From assembly GCF_003573695.1 (NCBI RefSeq), contig NC_039363.1:152242826-152306825 (forward strand): 64,000 bases of DNA, in the 5' to 3' direction. The notes beneath the pieces were generated by a model. That model was not told the DNA's origin, searched no databases, and saw nothing but the letters and a program-made list of their open reading frames with translations. Origin of the DNA: Papaver somniferum (Eukaryota > Streptophyta > Magnoliopsida > Ranunculales > Papaveraceae). This document shows, in pieces, positions 1 through 8,710 of the stretch (position 1 is the stretch's first letter; each line of letters starts with the position of its first letter). Made by a program: the position numbers and the translations under genes.

Positions 1-2385
1 GCTACAAACGAGATAGGAATTAGCAGAAGTAAACTAAGGGAGCAACAACACACAACTAGGGTTTTCTCTATACGAGGATCGACAATCCCTTAAAACCTTG
101 TCCTCATGTAATCCCTTCAAGCCTACCCTCATGCATAGAATCTTATGCTTATAAAGAAATAAAGATCATACCTCATGGGATACTTGCGTATTTGTTTGGG
201 TCCACACTTTCACAAAGAATCAAGAGAAGACGTGTTTTTCATAACTAAGGGTAAAACCGTATAAGCACGTCACGGACGCGTTTTGGCTCAAGGGGATCAA
301 ATTCACGACCTATGACAATATAAGGAAGGTTAATTAGGTTATCAAACTCCAAGAAGTCGTTTCCTAATAATCTCAATACATCAACAGTTCAAACGCAACA
401 AGGACTCCTTTCAAAAAACAAACCTCTGCATATTCCAGCGCAAAAAGTTGAAACTGATGACAATCCATAAGGAATTTCGGGGTACTTCCTGAAGAAAATA
501 TTTTCCTCTATGTCTTCTCAACAATATACCAAAAAGAAACCTAAAATGGACAAGCGATATAGGAGATGTGGCACCGACACTAAAGTAAGTGCAATCTGAA
601 AAACTCCTGAATTCCTGATGACAAAAGTACGCGAATGGTTGACTGACCTAAATAACTCGGAATGTGGTAATTATTTTTGTTTTGAATATATAATTATTTT
701 CTATTTTAAAATAGGGGTCGGGAGCTGAAATCCGACATCCTATGAAGGTTTTACAACCATTCTACGCAAGTCTCTCAAAACTGAAGTTTTCTAATGAACA
801 CCCAAAAGAAGAGTCCTAATACAAACAAAACGTGTGAAAGGAGGCTGGAACGACCTCCATACTTAGGTCACGCCCAAAATAAGTGGAAACGAGTTTTATT
901 TTCAAGCCTAGATCAAAAAGGAATCCTTGAAGCAAAAAGAAAAGGAGTTAGAACTAAAAGAGGAAATTGGAGGAATTTGGGCCGAATAAGGAAATCAAGG
1001 TCTTTTCTCCTTCCAAAACTCCTCCAAGCCGTGTACAAGACATTTTCATGCGTGCGAATGATCTCATAGGCCATTGGAACGTGATTTATTCTCTCGGGAT
1101 TTTCCAGAGGGATCAAAGTCGAAGAGAATTGGGAATTTGACGAAAAGCCCTGATTTCAAGAATTTTGTGAAAAAAGGGATTTATTCTAAAAGACAGGGGA
1201 CCGAGTCTCTCCTATTCTCTTATACGATTATCTAAGCCTCTATCAATCCCTTTTATCTCATTACTCTTCAAAAAAAAGAGCTCATAAGATATTTTGACCA
1301 AAATACCCTTATTTCGCAATTTTGAGTATTTTCAAGGAAGAAGGCCATGATACATCCAGAGACCGGCCAAGATCTCATATACTCATTAAAAAAGCCTCAT
1401 ACACGTGAGTATTGAGTTCTATAAATGCTCTAAGAAGAACGGGATTGAAACGGAATCTAGAAAAGCGGAATCTCATAGAAAATAAAGGGAATATGACTCA
1501 AAATCGGGAATTCGGGTTCATGATTTCAAAAACCAAGACCAGAAACGCTCCAACCACTCTTTAAAGACGTGATTATGATTAGGGAGGCTCCATTTTTCTC
1601 TCATGCCAAAGAAAAATCAGGTTCATATTGGTTTTTGACAAAAATACCCTTGGTTTCAAAGATAAGCACTTCCTCTTGGAAAATGGGGTGTCTGATTAGG
1701 ATAAGGGATTGAATGAGCTCCCGTTATACAAGGTGTTGAACCCATAATAAATATGCACGCCAACCAAGCCTCTTAAATAATCTCCAGAGTGTTTGAAGAA
1801 GTCAGGCGCGGACAAAAGAAAAATTAGGGTTTAGGTAAAGTACAAGCCTGAATTCAAAATTTGCCTAGGATAGGGATTCTGAAAATTCAAAAGGTAAGTG
1901 CATGTATTTGCTCACGGATCTTCACCAACATCAAGGTCATCCAGGAAACCGTTCAGAAACTCTCTCTTCCCCACATACCCGCCTGTCCAAACTCGGAAGC
2001 TTAAGGATGCACAAAGAGAGAAAATTAGGGTTTTGTCCAGGTAAACCCTAATTAACAAATTTCATTCGTTCAAGACGGAAATTTTGTCTCATCAAGACTT
2101 CATTATCATTAACGTCAAACACAAAGTCCCAGGAAATTCCAAGGTCCAGAATCCATTCCAAGATTAGAGTCATAACAATTGAAGGTTAAAAACATCAATC
2201 CGAGGATTATGAAAGTCTAAAAGGACGAATGAATTGTGATTGCATACGAATGATTTGATACCATCTATATACTCATCATAGAACAATCAAGGTTCTACTC
2301 TGAGTAGGGGACTTAATGTAGATGGTGAAATTTGGATAACGGGAAAAAGTGACATTTCAATCCTATAGGCAGAATTCACCTCTCA
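1..2385. other. Unassigned non-coding repeat-like DNA
   Basis: No convincing coding region was found. Open frames are short, overlap on both strands and resemble no family I know. The texture (AAACCCTAA-like runs, TATA-like TTCTATAAATG near 1420) resembles the long untranslated parts or LTRs of large plant gypsy elements, but no partner LTR, primer-binding site or pol domain is present, so no family is assigned. Confidence 0.3.
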
Positions 2386-2404
2386 CGGGAGAGATTAAGC
2401 CCTT

Positions 2405-2990
2405 GGCCCTCAAGGAATCCTTAGACACGACTTCTAGTATACGTCCCCGCGAGACACTACTGGTTGTGATGCCATGATTCCTAGCGCACATCCTCGAAGA
2501 GATAATGTAGGTCACATAGGCTCTGTAGAGCGTAAAACGTCCTCGGAAGACTTATGAACCAGAACATCCACAATTCCAGCATGTCTTTGCGAAACGCAAC
2601 TGATTGTGATGCCATGATTCCTAGTATACATCCTCAACGAGATGTTGTTGGTCCTGTAGGCTCTGTAGATGCATAAATACGTCCCTGGCGGACGTATGAC
2701 CCGGAGCGGAGATATACATATCTCCTGTAAGCACGACTCTCCCTATTTGAGATCAAGGATTGATTCCTGGTACATCATCACGAGATACACTGGTCATGTA
2801 TGCTCTGGGCTCTGACTCGACTTACTGAGGTTTACAGATAACTTCTAGGACATCCCCACGAGATACGTTGGTTCTTCTACCTCTGAGCTCTTTCGACAGA
2901 CTCATAGACGTCCTTTCGAGATACACTGTTCTTGTTGGATCATTATATGGACACGCAGTTGATTCCTAGAACATATCTGCAAGATACGCT
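2405..2990. repeat. Degenerate tandem module of about 36 bp, seven copies
   Basis: A module close to GATTCCTAGNACATCC followed by NCACGAGATACGCTGGTC recurs near 2410, 2477, 2616, 2762, 2838, 2900 and 2960, separated by 60-150 bp of less conserved sequence. Several linkers also share a GGCTCTGTAGA stretch. It is non-coding, and probably an old tandem array inside a larger repeat element. Confidence 0.55.
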
Positions 2991-3074
2991 GGTCAAAGAC
3001 AAGTGAGACAAAGTCTCACAGAGGCATTAATCGGGCATACAAAGCCTTTTCTCTCTCCAGGACGAGTCTCAGCT

Positions 3075-3410
3075 GACCACAGAGAGATTTTGTTTCGTCT
3101 GCAAAATCTCGAAGAGATTCAAATCTCTCTGCAAAATCACTGAGAGATTTTGTTCCGTCTGTAAAATCTCAGAGAGATTTTGTTCCGTCTGTAAAATCTC
3201 AGAGAGATTTAAATCTTTATGCAAAATCACGGACATATTTTGTTCTATCTGCAAATTCTCAGAGAGATTCAAATCTCTCTGCAAAATCACTGAGAGATTT
3301 TCTTCCGTATGCAAAATCTCTCTGCAAAATCACGGAGAGATTTTGTTCCGTCTGCAAAATCTCGGAGAGATTCAAATCTCTTCTCAAAATCTCGAAGATA
3401 TTCACATGAT
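3075..3410. repeat. 30-bp palindromic minisatellite, about 11 units
   Basis: Units of 30 bp run head to tail. Two unit types alternate imperfectly: one reads GAGATTTTG, TTCCGTCTG, CAAAATCTC, so each unit is its own 9-bp inverted repeat; the other has AAATCTCTCTG in the middle. One partial 13-bp unit interrupts the array. Because 30 is a multiple of three, the minus strand stays open for 81 codons (3069-3314) as a 10-residue peptide repeat, but I regard that frame as a by-product of the array. Confidence 0.8.
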
Positions 3411-4220
3411 GGGCACACGTGTTACCTAGTGCTCAAGCCTATTTCTCAGCCTCTCAAGTACACTCACGGCTAGTAAATTGAGCAAGAACTATACATGTCT
3501 ATCCAAAAACGTGAATAAGCTCTCTTGAGATCCGCATGCTCAACAAAGGGACCCACAAACAATAATACGGTCCGGCCATGGAGAGAGGGAGATAACCTCA
3601 ACTCCTCTCACACTCTTCACACGATTCATGAGGAATTTCATGCCTTTTTACGTGACTCATCCTAGTTATTCTCACAAATCATAGAACATCTCTATATCTT
3701 GGCCAACTCGTATAAAGAGAATATTTCTCTCTTAACATATCATCACAAAGTCTGACTTAACTTAGGGTTTTGGTCTGGCGATCTATGGCACGTGTGAGAA
3801 ATACCCTGCTTATTTATCACCACAGAAGAGAGAAAAGGCGGTGGAATAATGAGATATACTCAACCTAGTTTATACCTATACCTGAAGAGACGTGAGAATT
3901 GTTCCGCACGGCACGGAAAGCAATCCTTATCTTCACCGACTTGAGATTAGAGAATTCAGCTATAAATAGGTCATATATTTTCCAAGCTACGATCACCTTT
4001 CTCATAATCTCTCAGAGCATTAATTTGTTCTCTGATCTCTCTCTTCATCTGCTTCCCTCCCTAAGACAAGCCCTAATCCTTCTTCCATGTGACTGAAGCA
4101 TCCTTTGAACGGCCATCGTGCATGGTTTAGGCGAAGACTGTTCATGCTCAACCTCCGTAACTCACTTTCAGAAACCCTAGAATCCCACTTCTAACCTCTT
4201 TAAGATTTTAGGTAACTATA
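3411..4220. other. Non-coding stretch with a plus-strand TATA-like site at 3960
   Basis: TATAAATAGG at 3961-3970 is followed by a pyrimidine-rich leader (TCTCTCTTCATCTGC, then CCCTAATCC) up to about 4085. This arrangement would suit an LTR or retroelement promoter. No coding sequence follows before the copia remnant. The assignment is inference only. Confidence 0.3.
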
Positions 4221-4221
4221 A

Positions 4222-6009
4222 AGACATATTAAAAAGAAGTTTAGTATGTTTACCTGGTTGGCGGTGATGGCAGAGGAAAAAGTCTGAAGGACCAGAAAAC
4301 TTGATCGGATTCTTCTTCTTGAGATAATCAAAAATTGATGATGACAAATGACCTAGTCTATTGTGTCACACATAACAAGAGCTTGTAGTGATGCAGTGAA
4401 ATAAATATGAACGGGTTGAGAAGAAACAATGATGAAATTGATAAGATACAAATTATTCTTTTCTGCATTTTCATCAAGAACTTGTTGAGTTGCAAGATAT
4501 ATATTAACATAATCAGTATAAGAAAAATTAATTTAACATGAATTTTCTTTTACACACTTGCCAACTGATATAAGATTCTGAGCAATTTGAGGAACATAAA
4601 TTCCATAAGAGTAAAATACGATGAAGAAGTATGAAGACTAGAATCTCTAGTGTCAGGGATTGGTAAAAAAAACACCATTACTAATCATAACTTTATCATC
4701 TCTTGTTTAAGGACTGGTAGTAATAATGAATTATTCCTAATATGAGTGGTAGCCCCAGAATATGGAAGTCGTTGTATAGAAGAAGAAGAAGAAGAAGAAG
4801 AAGAAATCAAATGAATATTGCTTACTTGAACACTAGAAAAAGCAACAAGAGGTGATAAGTAATCTTCATCTGGTTGCACCTCAAACTCTGGACATAGTGG
4901 AGACTCGGAGTTTGAATTGAATTCCGGATGAATTTTTAAACCAGTAAAAGCCTTATCCAACATAGGAGCTGTTGTAGAATATTTGGAGGAAGTATATCGA
5001 TATGAGCACTTAACAGCGGAATGACCTATACGCTTGCAGATCTGACATTCCATGGAAGAATAATCGGCAAAAGGCATATGACTTTTACCTTTTCCATCTT
5101 TAGAATCATATCTATGCGGAATCAATAGCCTTTGAATATTGTTGAGAATAAGAAGGCCTTCTTGAGTGAAAAGCTGGTGTGCTAGAAAGATCAACAACAT
5201 TTGAAGATGAATTATCTTGTCTAATAAGAATCTAACTGCTCATGTTTCAATAATCGTGAAGGAAGGCTAGGAAATGTAATGAATCTTTATTTAGTACCAT
5301 GGTAATGAATTGAGAAAATTTTGTTTCAAGACCATAAGTGTGTGCATTACAAGAACGTTGTCTGCAACTTAGTCACTTATGGATGTCAATCGATCAACAA
5401 GTGATTAATCTCTGCAAGAAACTCCATTACATACATAAGATTTTTCTGAAATTTTGTAGATTATGTTTCAATATCTCATGAAAAATATTCTCACATTAAA
5501 TTGGATCTTAGATCCCCACGTTCCTTATGCAGAATCAAATGCAGTAGCATTATTTTGATGAGAAGAAGATAGAATAGACGTAATATATCTCATAACAAAC
5601 CTATCTAATCTGTCAAATTTAACAAACTGAGGAATTATACGATCATAATCAGGAATAAATCTTGATGGTTTAATTATAAAACCATTAACTAATTCTACGA
5701 GATATGTGCTCATAAGAGCATTAAAAAATTGATTCCTTCAATATAATTCGTTGAATCTAGTTTAATAGAAACAAAGTGATTGATATTGATAAAAGGAATA
5801 GGATTGAGATCTAACCAAGTAGCTGAAGCCGTGAACTAAGACGCCATGAAAGAAAGTAAATAAATTGATATAATAGTTGAAGTTGTTCTGAAACTTGAGG
5901 AAATTTGATAGCACAAAAGTTGTAGAAGAGGTTGAAAATTGAAATCTGTTAGGAAATTTGTAAGAAAAATGAAGAAGAAACAGGTTGGATCGGTTTTACC
6001 TTGATACCA
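4222..6009 (-). mobile_element. Decayed Ty1/copia retrotransposon, 5' half (gag, protease, start of integrase)
   Basis: On the minus strand, from 6009 downward, there is a copia-type primer-binding site (TGGTATCAAGG, near the initiator-Met tRNA complement) just inside the LTR. A gag piece follows (5525-5713). Next is an open stretch (4685-5200) with a CX2CX4HX4C zinc knuckle (CQICKRIGHSAVKC) and the protease-like motif SGATTHI; the residue before it, normally Asp, is Tyr. The tail matches the copia GAG-pre-integrase region (a HPSSSIFDYLKKK stretch, then a GKHTKL stretch) and stops at about 4222. Reverse transcriptase, RNase H and the second LTR are absent. There are several stops and frameshifts, so it is dead. 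The GAA/TTC microsatellite at 4771-4803 encodes a serine run. Confidence 0.8.
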
Positions 6010-6222
6010 TGAGAAAGGATGAATTTGATATTACGTGAAAAGATAAAATTATAGGACTTGCTGACAGACTATTTATACAATAAGATCAAACAAAACAACT
6101 ACGACTATAACAACCATGTGATGCGATATCATTGCAATAAAAAGATTTCCTTAACAGAATCGTAACTGTGTATATGACAGTTAACAAACAGTTGTAATTA
6201 TCATTCAAATAGAAACTAAAAC
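6010..6222 (-). repeat. Probable 5' LTR of the copia remnant
   Basis: On the minus strand the block ends CTTTCTCA directly before the primer-binding site, as an LTR should. It contains a TATA-like TGTATAAATAG (rc of 6067-6077). The outer edge is set provisionally at TGTTTTAG (rc near 6222). No second LTR exists to confirm it. Confidence 0.5.
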
Positions 6223-6515
6223 AAATGTTTTTTTCTCGATATGGAAAACTGCCAACTCTTGTCATGGGTTGGCTCCAGCCTTGGTAAATCTATTCAATAA
6301 AAATCATAAACAAAAATATAATTACATATTTCTTAAAGTGTTTGTCATGTTTTTATCGACAACAAGAAATTTTAAAGTCAAAAGTAAAATAAATATGTAA
6401 TCAATGAAGGCTAATGAACAAACTTCACTTTATTACGCATCAAGGGAATGAATATATTACTTAGATTCCCATGTATGCACGTTTGTTAAACTGTTCAGAT
6501 TGGCGTATATTCAGA
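6223..6515. other. AT-rich spacer, nothing recognised
   Basis: Short AT-rich DNA between the copia LTR and the first hairpin-array element. No gene, repeat or regulatory pattern could be supported. Confidence 0.4.
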
Positions 6516-6517
6516 TT

Positions 6518-7745
6518 AATTGGGCTAATACCTAATAAGACAAAATAGGGTCATTTGGAAGTAAAACCCAAAGCCTCTTAGCCATATATTTTTGAAAATG
6601 GTTAAATTATCCTTATTTAATTAGTACTAATAAACCTTTTTTGTCTAATAAATTTGGTTAGATTAATTAGTTGAATCGAAAGTTTTGAGTTAGATTGAAC
6701 TTTTGGATTTTGTTGGAAATTTTTGAGAATTTTTTTTGTAACGAAAATGAAATCACACTAGTCAAACGCTTCTAATAAGGGGATTGTACAGTTGTTTAAT
6801 GGTTTCATTCTCCAAATTACAGAAAAAATTAACACTTCCAGAAATCACAGTATGAAAAGTCGGCATGCTCCATCGAAACAAAGCATGCGGCCAAACATTA
6901 GTTTTTCAGATTTATAGTCTACATGATCGAAAATGTAACAAAACCATGACAGCTAAAAACAAAATTAGGACACAGGAAAACTTGTTTTTTAGAAGTCGTT
7001 AATCGGCATGCTCGACTAAAACTAAGCACGTCGACCAAACATTACTTTTTTGCATTCATCACACTGACGACTGTTTATTAGTCATCGTGTTATTTTTACA
7101 AAGTCATGACGACTAATACCAAAATTGGACCATAAAAACTAGTTTTCCGGGAGTTATTAATCGTCATGGTTAGGCTTTTCAAACCTTGACGACTATTCAT
7201 ACTACATCACTAGTCGTCATGGTTAGGTTTATTTATGGATGAAGACCATGACGACCCTGTGAATGTTACTTTCAGAAACAAAACTCTTTGAAAAGTTGTC
7301 ACATTATTCATCCGAAAACCTTGACGAGTGAAAACAAATATGAAAAGTCATCATGCTCAACGAAGAGATACCATGACGACCGTATAACTGCAATTCAACA
7401 ATTTCAATTTTTCCAACCAAATATGACATTCAAACAACAAAACAAAGTATTCGATAGAGTTTTAAAAATTTAATTGACGATAAAAAAAATTCTAATCAGT
7501 GATTATTTTTCATTTGAAAACGATGAAATATAGAGAAGGGAAAAGGAATCAGTTATTAGATTGAGGATGAAGGAGAAGGAAAAGAATAAGGTTTGGATCT
7601 AAAACCAAAGAGGAAGTAGTTTTAGTTATTATTGAGGGAAGGGTAATTAGGTAACTCTATACACATTAAACATCCCTTAGCCCACTATTATGGTTGGGAA
7701 CAAAATGAGTATACCCCAATTAATCTCGGTATACCCCAATGTGAC
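6518..7745. mobile_element. Candidate non-autonomous element carrying a hairpin array (first copy)
   Basis: The right end reads GTATACC, about 13 bp, then GGTATACCCCAAT (7709-7740). This matches in layout the right terminal inverted repeat of the element in the CASP-like gene (GTATGCC, 13 bp, GGTATGCCCAAAAT at 11085-11117). Both are preceded at similar distance by GGGTA(T/A)TAGGTAA. The left end is uncertain: ATTGGGCTAATACC at 6519-6532 could be a decayed partner. No target-site duplication was confirmed. The interior holds the hairpin array at 6859-7380 and no plausible protein. Confidence 0.5.
6859..7380. repeat. Array of short hairpins with GTCGTCATGG / CCATGACGAC arms
   Basis: At least six inverted-repeat units can be read: 6859-6892 (GTCGGCATGC / GCATGCGGCC), 7003-7035, 7161-7192 (TCGTCATGGTT / AACCTTGACGA), 7212-7256 (AGTCGTCATGGT / ACCATGACGACC), 7295-7327 and 7346-7380. 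Units are about 32-45 bp, with unrelated DNA between them. The first two use a CGGCATGC variant of the arm and the later ones CGTCATGG, so arms are similar within the element but drifting. Confidence 0.75.
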
Positions 7746-8610
7746 CAGTTTTTTAATGCTCGGTGTTATTGGAATGCAAGGCTTGAGCTTTTCATTTTAG
7801 TTCGGAGACTTTCCTCGTTCCCCTGGAAATGGAATTGAGCACATGAATAACCCATGGATTATCTGTTCATCACAGGGAACGCATTTATGTGTTGTACCAT
7901 GTACATTAGCGCGTGGAACCCATTCAAAGTAATGACCCAAATTTGCTGCTGACGCTTCAATTCCAACCATTAGTCGCGACTAGTACAAATCGTACTGAAG
8001 CACCGACTTGCATGTGTTTCAAAAGAGGCAGATATTTTCAACGTACGGGATATGTACCGCTGGCAATAGAACCTCCAACGACGTTGTTAATAACATTTTA
8101 TGAATGGAAGCTATCTGATTTGACTCCGCAATTAGACACTCAGAGTCCTGTAACATACAGGCGTGCTCCAGTACTACTTGACCAGTAACCAGTACCATGA
8201 ATTGATCCCATGAAAATGATCCCATGCGATTTCCTGCTTCCTACAGAGGAACAAAGTGTAATGAATATTTTTTATTAATATTTGTTTTTGATAACAACTA
8301 CGGTCGACTCGACAGTGTATAATTTGAGATAAGCTGAAGTAAAAGTTGGTTGTAGCTAATTGTAAAGCGTTAAAACAATTTAGGTAAGATTTAAATGTTC
8401 AAGTGTCGGAAATAGAAACAATTTTTGTTGCACCAAATTGTTCTCTTTAGAGTAAAATCGCACACGAGATTTTTGTTGGGCTCAAATGAAATTGGTGGCC
8501 ATTTCTTCACCACCTCCACCCAACTCTCAAAAAATTCGATGACAACAATGGTGAAGTTGAGTAAGAGATACACAAATGAAACACAAAATGGCTAGAATCA
8601 TACATCAACC
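7746..8610. other. Upstream region of the CASP-like gene
   Basis: No coding sequence can be supported. Two short frames at 7913-8225 overlap on opposite strands and resemble nothing known. The last 100 bp before the TATA box are ordinary AT-rich plant promoter DNA. Confidence 0.35.
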
Positions 8611-8617
8611 CCCTTCT

Positions 8618-8627
8618 CTATATATAG
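8618..8627 (+). promoter_or_regulatory. TATA box of the CASP-like gene
   Basis: CTATATATAG lies 84 bp upstream of the ATG at 8711. A CT-rich leader follows (ATCCACCTCTATTCATC). Position and sequence suit a plant core promoter. Confidence 0.6.
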
Positions 8628-8710
8628 AAGGCTAAGACACATGCTTCAAAATATCCACCTCTATTCATCTATTTTTCCATCTTCATCTATTTGTGTAAGT
8701 TAACCAAAAT

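Noticed and set aside
4771..4803. Poly-serine tract as a functional protein feature
   Set aside because: It is a GAA/TTC microsatellite within a dead copia frame.
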